Positions 7,091 through 16,316 of a stretch of DNA of 64,000 nt are shown here, in pieces (position 1 is the stretch's first letter; each line of letters starts with the position of its first letter). Under the pieces are notes generated by a model. That model was given only the letters and a program-made list of their open reading frames with translations. It was not told where the DNA came from and searched no databases. The DNA comes from UBA3700 sp964478025. Its GTDB lineage: Bacteria; Bacillota; Clostridia; Christensenellales; UBA3700. The translations under genes and the position numbers were made by a program. The DNA lies in the NCBI GenBank assembly GCA_964478025.1, contig CAYZGK010000008.1, forward strand, positions 6,364 through 70,363. The letters are read 5' to 3'.

Positions 7091-9786
7091 TCTGCTTTAT
7101 TCCTCTTAAAAATATTTTTCAATTTATTACTTATTCCTGTTAAAGATTTCTTGAATTCTTTTCCTGTGTTTATAACAGCTTCAATTTCTACACGCATGAA
7201 TATCATCATTGGTATTACAAGAGCAAGCATAATTACAGTTCTTATGTACATTTGAGTTGTTAATGTATATAAACTAAATAGTTGTGTTGCAAATGTTGTG
7301 GTAATTGCCCAAATAAAGGCTATTAAACACAATATTACTAAAAATGCTCTCTCTTTATTAAATGGCATACAACATTGAAGTAATACTATAAATGAAACTG
7401 TAGCATAAATATATGTTGCCATTGTTGAAACTTGGCTTGAAACATTTATTCCTATATTGCTGTATGAATATGCCGTTATAAATATAAATATGGCTATGGT
7501 AAATCCTGCCGGCAAGGCCTTTTTAAAGACTTTAGACAAGAATCCACCCTCAACTCTTTGATTATTAGGCTCAAGTGCTAGGAAGAACGATGGTATTCCT
7601 ACAAATAGAGAACTTACAAGTGTTAATTGAATTGATTCAAATGGATATGAAAGACTAAATGCAATACAAAGTATTGTTAAAAGCGCACTAAATGTAGTCT
7701 TTACTAAAAATAGTGATGCTGCTCTTTCTATGTTATTGATAACTCTTCTACCCTCAGCTACAACTGATGGTAATGATGAGAAATCTGAATCAAGCAGTAC
7801 AAGTTGTGAAACTGATCTTGCTGCTGACGATCCTGCTGCCATAGCAATAGAACAATCTGCCTCTTTTAATGCCATTACGTCGTTAACACCATCACCTGTC
7901 ATTCCAACAGTATGGCCCTTAGATTTTAATGCTTGAACTAATTGCTTTTTCTGTTTTGGAGATACACGACCAAAAATTGTATATTTATCACATGCATCTA
8001 AAACTTTTTCATAAGTATCTAAAGTTGTAGCATCTACATAGTTCTCTGCACCTTTTAATCCAGCTCTTTCAGCAACCTTTGAAACAGTAATTGGATTGTC
8101 TCCTGAAATTACCTTTAAGTTAACATTTTGTGCTGCAAAATACTCAAATGTTGATAAAGCATTTTCACGAATTTTATCTGAAAGCGCAATTAATGCTACT
8201 ACTTTCATTTTCTTAGGATTCATTTCTTCCGTTAGCTTTTCACTACTTGTTACTAAAACCAAGACTCTGAATCCTTGATTTGTATATTTTTCACACTCTT
8301 GTTCAACTTCTTTAAATCTATCTTTTAAAACAAACTCTGGAGCACCTACAATAAATACTCCATTTATACCAAAATCTACAGCTGACCACTTTCTTGCAGA
8401 AGAGAAAGGAATTTTCTTAATAATTTCAAAATTCATATCCTGCTTGAAATATTGACCAAATGCTTCAAATGTTGCATTATTTGGTCCAAGGGCCGTAACC
8501 ATATTACCAACAATATCATTTACTTTACCCTTTGTATTATCAAGCATTACAACATCCTCAACTTGCATTGAACCTTCTGTTATAGTTCCCGTTTTATCTA
8601 GACATAAAACATCAACTCTAGCTAGAGTTTCTATTGAATAAAGTTCTTGAACTAATGTTCTTTTCTTTGCAAGCTTATATACGCCGGCAGCAAGGGCAAT
8701 AGACGTTAAAACCATCAAACCTTCTGGAATTAATCCAATAATAGAACTTACAGAACGTGTTACAGTATCTGTCATATTTCCATCAAAAACTTTATAATTA
8801 TTTAAGAACATCATAGTTCCAAGTGGGAATATTAAAATTGTTACTATACGAATTATCCAGTTAATAGATGTCATTAACTTTGATTTTGCTTTCTTAAATT
8901 TCTTTGCCTCAGAAAGTAATTTTGCTGAATAAGAATTTGCTCCAACTGCTGTTACTCTACACTTTGCAGTGCCTGCAACAACTGAAGAGCCAGAATATAG
9001 AGAATCTCCTATTTCTTTCTTAATATCATCACTTTCACCCGTAAGAAGGGATTCATTAACATCACATGAGCCATCAACAACAGTACAATCTACAGGAACC
9101 TGATCGCCTTGTTTTAAAACTATAATGTCATCTACAACAACTTTATCTACATTTAGTGTTTCCCTACTTGCTAAATTATTTTTAGTTCTAATAACATCGA
9201 CTGTAGGAGTTGTTAAAATAGACATTTTCTCAAGCGTTCTTTTTGATCTTATTTCTTGGAAAATACCAATAACCATATTTGCTAAGCAAATACCTAAAAA
9301 TAGCGCATTTTTAATACTTCCAAACATTAAAACGGCAATACCAAGTACAAAGTTTAAAATATTGAATAGTGTCAAAACATTTGACCTAAAGATTGCAAAA
9401 TAAGATTTAGTAACTACAGTTTGTTGAACATTAACAAAACCTTTATCTATTCTTTCTTGTAATTGTTCTTCATTTAAACCCATATCTGGATTTGCATCTA
9501 CCCTATTTAATGGGGATTTTAAATATGCACGAGTAAGTTTTCTCTTTTTAGGAGTCTCTTCTACTTTTGTATCTTTTGCTATTTCTTGTGAATCATTTAA
9601 ATCTAAAGTAGCTGATTCTTTTTTGTCTTCAGCTTTTTCTAAATTAACTTCCTGTTGAACAACTATTTCTTTTTTTAAATTGTCTTTTTTCTCAACATTT
9701 GAAGTTTTATTATCTACGATAGGAGTAGTACTATTTTTAGCACTTTCTTTCTTTTCGTCACTAACTTTAGTCTTTTTTATTGCCAA
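7087..9786 (-). CDS. P-type cation ATPase, CtpE-like (probable Ca2+ transport)
   Basis: About 899 residues. The first roughly 90 are a charged, Lys/Glu-rich cytoplasmic extension. The core then has the actuator motif TGES, the membrane motif IPEGL, the phosphorylation site DKTGTIT and the hinge GDGVND, followed by C-terminal membrane helices. The order PEGL, then VQELYSIETLARVDVLCLDKTGT, resembles CtpE-type P2 ATPases, which take up or move Ca2+; the ion is an inference. I place the start at TTG 9786 (MAIKKTK) because AGGAGAAGAG lies just upstream. The longer ATG-initiated frame would begin in the promoter-proximal leader. guaA overlaps its stop by 4 bp. Confidence 0.87.
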   Translation of the reverse strand: MAIKKTKVSDEKKESAKNSTTPIVDNKTSNVEKKDNLKKEIVVQQEVNLEKAEDKKESATLDLNDSQEIAKDTKVEETPKKRKLTRAYLKSPLNRVDANPDMGLNEEQLQERIDKGFVNVQQTVVTKSYFAIFRSNVLTLFNILNFVLGIAVLMFGSIKNALFLGICLANMVIGIFQEIRSKRTLEKMSILTTPTVDVIRTKNNLASRETLNVDKVVVDDIIVLKQGDQVPVDCTVVDGSCDVNESLLTGESDDIKKEIGDSLYSGSSVVAGTAKCRVTAVGANSYSAKLLSEAKKFKKAKSKLMTSINWIIRIVTILIFPLGTMMFLNNYKVFDGNMTDTVTRSVSSIIGLIPEGLMVLTSIALAAGVYKLAKKRTLVQELYSIETLARVDVLCLDKTGTITEGSMQVEDVVMLDNTKGKVNDIVGNMVTALGPNNATFEAFGQYFKQDMNFEIIKKIPFSSARKWSAVDFGINGVFIVGAPEFVLKDRFKEVEQECEKYTNQGFRVLVLVTSSEKLTEEMNPKKMKVVALIALSDKIRENALSTFEYFAAQNVNLKVISGDNPITVSKVAERAGLKGAENYVDATTLDTYEKVLDACDKYTIFGRVSPKQKKQLVQALKSKGHTVGMTGDGVNDVMALKEADCSIAMAAGSSAARSVSQLVLLDSDFSSLPSVVAEGRRVINNIERAASLFLVKTTFSALLTILCIAFSLSYPFESIQLTLVSSLFVGIPSFFLALEPNNQRVEGGFLSKVFKKALPAGFTIAIFIFITAYSYSNIGINVSSQVSTMATYIYATVSFIVLLQCCMPFNKERAFLVILCLIAFIWAITTTFATQLFSLYTLTTQMYIRTVIMLALVIPMMIFMRVEIEAVINTGKEFKKSLTGISNKLKNIFKRNKAE

Positions 9787-9819
9787 AACTCTTCTCCTAT
9801 ATAAATAAAATACGTGTAT

Positions 9820-9848
9820 ATAATAACACACACGCACTTTATAGTCAA
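9820..9848 (-). promoter_or_regulatory. sigma-A promoter of the P-type ATPase-guaA operon
   Basis: Minus strand TTGACT (9843-9848), exactly 17 bp, TATTAT (9820-9825). It places the transcription start about 25 bp upstream of the TTG start and upstream of AGGAGA, which supports the TTG choice. Confidence 0.75.
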
Positions 9849-9878
9849 AATTAGATTAATCAATATTTCAAAAAAAAT

Positions 9879-10070
9879 CTATAACAATGAGGTTAAAATA
9901 TCTCCATAGCCAACAATATGAAAATGTTCATCTTTTGTGACATTTCTTTTTGCATCATAATATCCCTTGATATGGAAATGTGCATCTTTTAAAGTTTTGT
10001 CACCATCATCTTTAATTTCAACATAACCGATAATATGAAAATGTGCATCTTTTAATGTAATTTTTTGCAT
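9879..10070 (-). CDS. 63-residue protein of three KDxHFHIxGY repeats
   Basis: The protein consists almost wholly of three repeats: LKDAHFHIIGY (6-16), LKDAHFHIKGY (27-37) and TKDEHFHIVGY (45-55), joined by short linkers. Each repeat has an HxH pair and an xGY turn, so it may form a small beta-repeat fold (a 4-fold beta-flower-like fold is my best guess) or bind metal through the six histidines. It has a very strong ribosome site (AAAGGGGGAG) and its own extended -10, so it should be expressed. No signal peptide or membrane segment. It is a monocistronic unit between aroQ and the ATPase operon. Function unknown. Confidence 0.7.
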   Translation of the reverse strand: MQKITLKDAHFHIIGYVEIKDDGDKTLKDAHFHIKGYYDAKRNVTKDEHFHIVGYGDILTSLL

Positions 10071-10100
10071 TTGTTAACTCCCCCTTTGTTTAGTAGTTTA

Positions 10101-10109
10101 ATTATACCA
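10101..10109 (-). promoter_or_regulatory. extended -10 promoter of the HFHI-repeat gene
   Basis: Minus strand TGGTATAAT (TGn plus TATAAT at 10101-10106) without a clear -35. It is followed by a short leader with the strong AAAGGGGGAG site. Confidence 0.55.
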
Positions 10110-10153
10110 ATTTAGGCATCAGCATTCCATACCATTTTTATTTTATAAAAATT

Positions 10154-10576
10154 TTACTTTTTCAAAAGTTCAATGGCCTCTATATATCCATCCCATCCTT
10201 TTCCCTTAATTTGGGCTATACAAGCAGGCTTTATAACAGATGTTTTTCTAAACTCTTCCCTTGAATCAATATTTGATATATGAACTTCTACAGTTTTAAT
10301 TGAAACAGCTTTTATAGCATCTAATATAGCATAAGAATAATGAGTAAAAGCACCTGGATTTATTACGATTCCATCAAACTTTTCAAAATAACAATTTTGA
10401 ATAGTATCAACAATATCTCCCTCATGATTTGACTGATAAAAACTTAAATCAACATCACTTTCTTTGTCTTTAATGTACTTTATTAAGTCTTCGTATTTAC
10501 CATTTCCATAAATACCTGGTTCACGTATTCCAAGCATATTTAAGTTTACGCCATTTATTACCATTATTTTTTTCAT
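10154..10576 (-). CDS. aroQ: 3-dehydroquinate dehydratase, type II
   Basis: Shikimate-pathway enzyme that dehydrates 3-dehydroquinate; 140 residues, the family length. Visible signatures are NGVNLNMLGIREPGIYG (8-24) with the active-site Arg and Tyr of the lid loop, YQSNHEGDIVD (about 48-58), NPGAFTHYSYA (about 79-89) and VEVHISN with the catalytic His (about 102). It overlaps the end of the AroE-AroK gene by 4 bp (ATGA), so three shikimate activities sit together. Confidence 0.95.
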   Translation of the reverse strand: MKKIMVINGVNLNMLGIREPGIYGNGKYEDLIKYIKDKESDVDLSFYQSNHEGDIVDTIQNCYFEKFDGIVINPGAFTHYSYAILDAIKAVSIKTVEVHISNIDSREEFRKTSVIKPACIAQIKGKGWDGYIEAIELLKK

Positions 10577-11859
10577 CCTAGTATCTCCATCAACTTTTTC
10601 TTATCCAATTCTATTTCTCCAAAAGGAACGATATAATCCGCAAGTTTCACATATCTTGGATATCTTTCATTATACATTTTTATTACATCTTCCTTACTAT
10701 TTATACTTGGGTATTTACTTAAATCTATTGTAGATAAAATTCTATCTATAGATCTATCTCTAAAAACTATAATTCCCGAGCTTCTTAATGCAAATAAATC
10801 TCTTAAGTCTAAAACCGCACCAGAGCCTACCGCTACAACCTTATTTTTCTCTTTGCAAATATTCTTTATAGCCTCATGCTCTAATTGTCTAAAGACGGCT
10901 TCTCCATCCTCTTCATATATTTGCTTAATAGTTTTTTTAGCTTTCTTTTCAATTACTTCATCAATGTCAACAAACTCTTTATTAGATTCTTGAGCAATTA
11001 CCTTTCCAAGTTCTGTTTTTCCGCATCCTATCATACCTACGATGTATATATTTGCGTGCTCACTTTTTTGAGTTTGTATAACAACATTATTTTGAAGTCT
11101 TTTAGTCATAGGCTCCATGTTAAACCCTTGCCATATACTTTGAGATAGTATTGCTTGAGATATAAGCATATAAAGCCCCGGTATTACTATCTTTTCGCAA
11201 TCTACACCTAACTTTAAAAATTTAGTAAATAGTGGGTTATATACTAAATCTACAATAACATCAAATTTCTCAATTACAGACTTTTTAACTGGAGATTCAT
11301 CACTAGATGGATACATTCCAACTGGAGTTGCATTAATAAGCATATAACCACTCATTTTTGAAAGTTCAGTGTATGTAATTCTTTTTGCACATTTAATCTC
11401 AACATCTTTCTTTTTAGATACAAAATAAATCTCTTTTGCCACCCTTCTTAAAGCATAAATAACACTCTTTGCTGTTCCTCCATCTCCAAGGACAACAACT
11501 ACTCTACCTTTTGGCAGTTGATTTACAGCTTCTAAAAGATCTCTAAAACTTCTAGCATCGGTATTATATCCAATAAGTTTTCCATTTACGTTATTTATTG
11601 TATTTATTGAACCTATTTCTAAAGCTTCATCATCAACAATATCAATATGACTTGCCATTTGCGTTTTAAAAGGAGCCGAAACCATCACGCCCTTAAACCC
11701 TCTTAAAACTTCATGCATATCCCTTGTGTCAAAATCCTCTTGTGTTAATTCTAGCTTATCAAACTTACCTTCAAGCGAATAAATATCAAAAAACGCATTA
11801 TGTGCAAGTGGCGCATAAGAATGTAGTAAATCTGAACCTATAACTCCGTATCTAATCAA
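10573..11859 (-). CDS. aroE-aroK: fused shikimate dehydrogenase-shikimate kinase
   Basis: A 428-residue bifunctional protein. Residues 1 to about 262 are an AroE-type dehydrogenase: SAPFKTQ carries the catalytic Lys, NTDARSF the substrate Asp, and LGDGGTAKSV the dinucleotide loop, which lacks the canonical GxGGxA spelling but keeps the glycines. Residues about 270-428 are shikimate kinase with Walker A GMIGCGKTELG, the FVDIDEVIE motif and VGSGAVL. Fusion of consecutive pathway steps is known in the shikimate pathway, but AroE-AroK in this order is less usual. The gene follows MATE by 32 bp and overlaps aroQ. A deletion of a joining stop codon is the simple origin. Confidence 0.88.
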   Translation of the reverse strand: MIRYGVIGSDLLHSYAPLAHNAFFDIYSLEGKFDKLELTQEDFDTRDMHEVLRGFKGVMVSAPFKTQMASHIDIVDDEALEIGSINTINNVNGKLIGYNTDARSFRDLLEAVNQLPKGRVVVVLGDGGTAKSVIYALRRVAKEIYFVSKKKDVEIKCAKRITYTELSKMSGYMLINATPVGMYPSSDESPVKKSVIEKFDVIVDLVYNPLFTKFLKLGVDCEKIVIPGLYMLISQAILSQSIWQGFNMEPMTKRLQNNVVIQTQKSEHANIYIVGMIGCGKTELGKVIAQESNKEFVDIDEVIEKKAKKTIKQIYEEDGEAVFRQLEHEAIKNICKEKNKVVAVGSGAVLDLRDLFALRSSGIIVFRDRSIDRILSTIDLSKYPSINSKEDVIKMYNERYPRYVKLADYIVPFGEIELDKKKLMEILG

Positions 11860-11891
11860 TTTTTGTCTCCTTTTACCATAAAGTATTATAA

Positions 11892-13277
11892 CTAATTTTC
11901 ATCTTTAACTAAAGGGGGAATATTTATAAAAGGCTTTACTTCTTTTTTGTAAGATAAGTAGCCAAATATAATGTTCAAAGTTCCACCAACTACCCAAGAA
12001 ACTGGAATTGCTAAATATATTGCATATTCTTTAAGTAATCCAGAAAAAGCATATGAAAATACAACTCTACACATTATTGTTGTTATGGTTAAAATAACAA
12101 AAACTTTTAATTTTCCTAATGATCTTATTAACGATTGATTCAAAACTATAAATGAGGCGAATAAATACCCTGATGCCATATAAAATATAGATTTTTTTCC
12201 AACTTCTATAACATCTATGGCACTTGAATCTACAAATAGTTTTACAATAGGCTCTGCAAATACCATACCAATTACCATGAAAATTGCTGTATTTATAAAA
12301 GCAACAATATTAATTGATTTATATCCACCCTTTATTCTATCAAACTTTTTTGCGCCTAAATTTTGTGAAAAATATGTAGTTGAAGCATTGGCATAACCTC
12401 TAAGAGGAGTCTGATATAACGCATTTAACTTTTCACCTATATTTGTACCAGCTATAACAGTTTTGCCAAATGTATTTATTAAGCCTTGAACAGCTATTCT
12501 TGCTGCATAAACAAAAGTTTGTTGCAAAGCAACACTACTTGAATAGGATAAGATATCTTTAGCTTGAGTTTTATCAAATGCTATTTCTTTTATACTTAAC
12601 TTTATTTCACTTATTTTTTTGTTTGTGTAGATTATTATTGTAAATGCAGAAAAGGCTTGAGCAATTAACGTGGCAATTGCTGCCCCTTCTATTCCAAGTT
12701 TAAATACAAGAACAAAAAGTAAATCTAAAACTAAATTCAAAATTGTTGAAACAATTAGAAATACAAGAGGTGTAAATGAATTTCCTATTGCTCTTATTGC
12801 ATAGCAATAAAAATTATATAAAAATGTAAATATATTTGCAGCAAATACAATATAAAGATAAATCAATGTATCTTGCATTATCTCATCTGGAGTATTTAAT
12901 AGTTTCAAAAATGGCTTACATAACGCAATGGATAGTATAGATAAAACAATCGTAAAACTAATTCCTATAATAAGTGCGGTGGAAATGGATCTTTTTAGCA
13001 TATTATTATCTCCTTTTCCAAACCACCTTGCAAACACAATTGATGAGCCTATTGTAAAGCCAATAATTACATTCATAACAAGATTCATTATAGGGGTTGC
13101 AACTCCAATCGCTGCAAGTGCATCTGTTGATACAAATCTTCCAAGGACAATTGAATCCACAGCATTATATAATTGTTGTAGAAAATCCCCTAATATGTAA
13201 AAAGTCGAAAACGAAAGAATAACCCAAAACGGGTTACCTTCCAATAAATTTTGAGATTTTACATTAATCTTTTCCAT
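11892..13277 (-). CDS. MATE family efflux transporter
   Basis: A 461-residue, 12-helix multidrug/toxin extrusion protein. The N-terminus has the usual LxGNPFWVILSFSTFYILGDFLQQLYNAVDS-like opening, with the second MATE repeat from about residue 230. It exports cationic or metabolite substrates with Na+ or H+; the substrate cannot be read from sequence. Its ATG overlaps the DUF47 stop (TAATG), so it is coupled to the phosphate genes and lies ahead of the shikimate genes. Confidence 0.9.
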   Translation of the reverse strand: MEKINVKSQNLLEGNPFWVILSFSTFYILGDFLQQLYNAVDSIVLGRFVSTDALAAIGVATPIMNLVMNVIIGFTIGSSIVFARWFGKGDNNMLKRSISTALIIGISFTIVLSILSIALCKPFLKLLNTPDEIMQDTLIYLYIVFAANIFTFLYNFYCYAIRAIGNSFTPLVFLIVSTILNLVLDLLFVLVFKLGIEGAAIATLIAQAFSAFTIIIYTNKKISEIKLSIKEIAFDKTQAKDILSYSSSVALQQTFVYAARIAVQGLINTFGKTVIAGTNIGEKLNALYQTPLRGYANASTTYFSQNLGAKKFDRIKGGYKSINIVAFINTAIFMVIGMVFAEPIVKLFVDSSAIDVIEVGKKSIFYMASGYLFASFIVLNQSLIRSLGKLKVFVILTITTIMCRVVFSYAFSGLLKEYAIYLAIPVSWVVGGTLNIIFGYLSYKKEVKPFINIPPLVKDEN

Positions 13278-13882
13278 TAAATCTTATTTATAACATCTAA
13301 AAGCGAATCCATAGCCACATCGGCAACGTCTGATGTTGTATTTAAGTGTCTATAAATTTCTCTATATTTAAATACTAATCTCCAATCATCTGTTTCAAAT
13401 AATCTTGCAAGAGAATCTACGCAATGTGCTGCCATTTTATTTTCTAATGCTTTAACAGCAATTGCATCATCTTTAGCAATATTTTTATGTTTTTCAGTAT
13501 TTGAAATTGCCTTTGAAATTCTAACTGAAATATCAAGCAAAATGCCCACCATAACTACAATATCGTCGTTAGGTGTTATTTTAAATTTTCTAAGTTCATC
13601 AACAGTTGTTTTAGCATAATCTAGTATTTCATCAATTTGTCTAGACAAATTGAAAATATCATTTCTCTCTATTGGGGTAATCAAAGTGTTATTTAATTCA
13701 TCAATAACGATTCTTCTTAGCATATCGCCCTCATCTTCAATTTGTATAACAAGATCAGCATAAGATTCATCCTTAGTTGTACAATAATCATATAAAGCTT
13801 GCATGCCTCTTTTCATAGCATCACATTGGTTAATTAACAATTCGAAAAAATTAACTCTCTTTTTAAAAAATTCAAATGCCAT
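13277..13882 (-). CDS. DUF47 family PhoU-like protein (Pit accessory)
   Basis: A 201-residue all-helical cytoplasmic protein that starts MAFEFFKKRVNFFELL and resembles the DUF47/PhoU-like proteins usually encoded with Pit transporters, thought to modulate phosphate transport. Conserved acidic helices such as QIEDEGDMLRR and RQIDEILDYAKTTVDEL (metal-binding ExxxD pattern in PhoU relatives) are visible. It sits 12 bp after the Pit gene, and its stop overlaps the MATE start. Confidence 0.9.
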   Translation of the reverse strand: MAFEFFKKRVNFFELLINQCDAMKRGMQALYDYCTTKDESYADLVIQIEDEGDMLRRIVIDELNNTLITPIERNDIFNLSRQIDEILDYAKTTVDELRKFKITPNDDIVVMVGILLDISVRISKAISNTEKHKNIAKDDAIAVKALENKMAAHCVDSLARLFETDDWRLVFKYREIYRHLNTTSDVADVAMDSLLDVINKI

Positions 13883-13894
13883 ACTAAATCCTCC

Positions 13895-14932
13895 TTATAA
13901 CACAATAACTTTAAGTAGTGCACATATTCCCATACCAAAGAGCATTGCGGCTGGGAATGTTACAATCCAACTAATCAGCATTTTCTCGCCTTTTTGCCAA
14001 GAAACAGTTCTAATTCCTTCTGCTGCTCCAACTCCCATAATTGAAGATGAAACAACCTGTGTTGTAGCAATTGGAAGTCCAATAAATGTTGCTGCAAATG
14101 AAACAATTAGTGTTGCAAGTTGTGCGACAAAAGACTGAACAGTAGATAATTTATGTAATTTATATCCAACGGCGGTTATTAGATTTTCTCCACCGAAGAA
14201 TAAACCTATACATTGTAAAAACGCAAATATTAAAACAATCCACCAAACAAATTCAAATGATTCAAATGTAATTGAAGAATTACCTGAACACAAAATCATG
14301 GCTATTAAATAAATACCAAGCGATTTTTGCACATTATTTGCGGCAATAGAAATAGATAGCAAGACAATATTAATTGCCTGCAAGGCCTTAAAGGCCTTTT
14401 TCATGGCTCTTGGCCAAGCCCCACACATCCAAACAAAGAATTTTTGTAATAAATATCCTATTAATAGTCCAACAATTGGAGCTAAAAATACCATTAATAT
14501 AACTTTTACAAGTACGCTATTCCAATCAATAGAATTAAAGCCAAATATAATAACGCCTGCACCAACTAAGCCACCTAAAAGCGTATGAGACACAGAGTTA
14601 GGCACATTTAAGATAATTGAAATTATTGCCCATAAAAGTGCTGCAGCAAGTGTTGAAATTAGAAAAATAAATCCAGCTTTTGGAGTAACCGAAGAATAAG
14701 CAGTAGTTTCTATTAAAGAACCGACAGTTCTAGCAACTGTATCTGAACCCATTAACAAAATTATAATAAGTGGTGATACAAACATAGAGATTGCACAAGT
14801 AACTAATGCAAGCCTTGGCTTTAGTGAATGAGTAGCAAGCGAAGATGCTATGGCAGACGTTCCATCAACGTATCCCATATAAAAGGTAAATAATCCTGCT
14901 AAAATAGAAATTACTACAATATATATTGTCAC
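13895..14932 (-). CDS. pit: inorganic phosphate transporter, Pit family
   Basis: A 345-residue integral membrane protein with about ten helices and two inverted PHO4 repeats. The repeats show NVPNSVSHTLLGGLVGAG (about 109-126) and, in the second half, IGLPIATTQVVSSSIMGVGAAEG. Pit proteins import metal-phosphate with protons at low affinity. The first repeat's canonical GANDVANA is altered to a GTSAIASSLAT-like sequence, common in clostridial homologues. It is the first gene of the phosphate/MATE/shikimate run. Confidence 0.9.
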   Translation of the reverse strand: MTIYIVVISILAGLFTFYMGYVDGTSAIASSLATHSLKPRLALVTCAISMFVSPLIIILLMGSDTVARTVGSLIETTAYSSVTPKAGFIFLISTLAAALLWAIISIILNVPNSVSHTLLGGLVGAGVIIFGFNSIDWNSVLVKVILMVFLAPIVGLLIGYLLQKFFVWMCGAWPRAMKKAFKALQAINIVLLSISIAANNVQKSLGIYLIAMILCSGNSSITFESFEFVWWIVLIFAFLQCIGLFFGGENLITAVGYKLHKLSTVQSFVAQLATLIVSFAATFIGLPIATTQVVSSSIMGVGAAEGIRTVSWQKGEKMLISWIVTFPAAMLFGMGICALLKVIVL

Positions 14933-15071
14933 CTTTATCTCCTATATAAATAATTCTATATGATATAACATTATATTATATGTAAAAATAAATTACAAGA
15001 TTACAAAATTTTTATATGGACAATTTAGTAGTAATTAAAAATTTGAAAATTAAAATTTTAAAGAAGTTTTT

Positions 15072-16196
15072 TTAATCGTAAATTGTAAAAATCATTCTCT
15101 GCATTTTTGAAAAACTCTCAACACTGTACATTTTAGTTTCACTATCATAAGTGTATTTAGAATTAGACTTATAAGAGTCTGTTCCACCTTTGCCCTGCAA
15201 TTTTAAATAAAGATCATTTATGAAATTCCCAACTTTTTCAAGTTTGTTATTTTCATTCCAAAACTCTTCCCTTCTTTCACTCTCTTTTATAAAAATGTCA
15301 TTAATTTGGAACTCTTTTTTCGCTTCGGTGTCGTTTAGCAAAATTAGCACACTATAAGCCTGATTACATGAAAAATAGTATCCAACGTACTTTAAATATA
15401 TGTTATCTGATGATAATAAAACAAATAAAGCTAGCACATTTGCCTCCTCTTCATCCATAACTCCAATGGTATGTGCAAGCTCGTGGGCGATGGAATAGAC
15501 CTTATCTACAAAGAGCGTATCTTTATTATAGTTTGCCTCTCCAAGTGGAATAAACGTTATACCTGTTATTCCATTTAAAGACATTATTTTACTAGATATA
15601 ATAGACTTAGCGAAAGATAGACAATCTAGGAAATAATTTTCTTTATAAGAATTTAAATTTGCTTCCTTATAAGCCTTTAAAATCTCATTTTTAATTTCAC
15701 TATCGCTATAAGGATTCACTAAAAAACCACTCTCGTCCTTGTCAACTTTTTGAGCTATATCTTCCATTTCCTCATTGTACTTTTTTATAATTTCAACATA
15801 TTTTTCACTTGTATAATTTTCTCTGCTCAATATTGGCAACTCTTCCCTTTTGTAAATTGTGCCAACCATAATGTAGTAATCAAGACCAAAAACTAAAAGA
15901 ATAATTACAACAGATAAAAACTTATTTAAACCACCAATTTTATTTTTCTTAACAAAATTAATAATTCCTAAAATAAGCAAAATTAAAACAGCTAAAACTA
16001 GCAAAAACATAAAAACTTCAAACAATGAAAAAGAAAAATTATTTGTAAGTTTTGTCATAAAAGAAATTATTGGAAAAATTACATTCACTCTAATAGACTC
16101 TCGCACGCTCTTTATAGCGTACAAAACAGCAAATGTAATAAATGCCACAACAAGCACTGAAATTCCTATAATTTTTCCTTTTAATTTTCTATCCAT
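15072..16196 (-). CDS. DUF3810 domain membrane protein with an HExxH-like site
   Basis: A 374-residue protein. Three N-terminal membrane segments (about 8-28, 58-80, 93-113) precede a large extracytoplasmic domain. AHELAHTIGVMDEEEANVLALF (about 238-259) has an HExxH zincin motif and a downstream acidic residue, the hallmark of DUF3810 proteins, which are predicted membrane metallopeptidases of unknown substrate. It is a single gene between the Pit operon and pgi, facing the same way. Confidence 0.8.
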   Translation of the reverse strand: MDRKLKGKIIGISVLVVAFITFAVLYAIKSVRESIRVNVIFPIISFMTKLTNNFSFSLFEVFMFLLVLAVLILLILGIINFVKKNKIGGLNKFLSVVIILLVFGLDYYIMVGTIYKREELPILSRENYTSEKYVEIIKKYNEEMEDIAQKVDKDESGFLVNPYSDSEIKNEILKAYKEANLNSYKENYFLDCLSFAKSIISSKIMSLNGITGITFIPLGEANYNKDTLFVDKVYSIAHELAHTIGVMDEEEANVLALFVLLSSDNIYLKYVGYYFSCNQAYSVLILLNDTEAKKEFQINDIFIKESERREEFWNENNKLEKVGNFINDLYLKLQGKGGTDSYKSNSKYTYDSETKMYSVESFSKMQRMIFTIYD

Positions 16197-16273
16197 ATTT
16201 ATATGTTACCACACATACCTTAAATTTTAATTTAAATACTCTTATTTGTATAGAAAATAATTGTCTATTTTAT

Positions 16274-16306
16274 TATAAAAAATATGGCGATTTTTCTATC
16301 GCCATA
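16274..16306 (-). terminator. Rho-independent terminator of pgi
   Basis: Minus-strand stem TATGGCGAT / ATCGCCATA (9 bp, 6-nt loop) followed by TTTTTTAT. It starts 11 bp after the pgi stop. Confidence 0.88.
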
Positions 16307-16316
16307 CCTTTATTTA

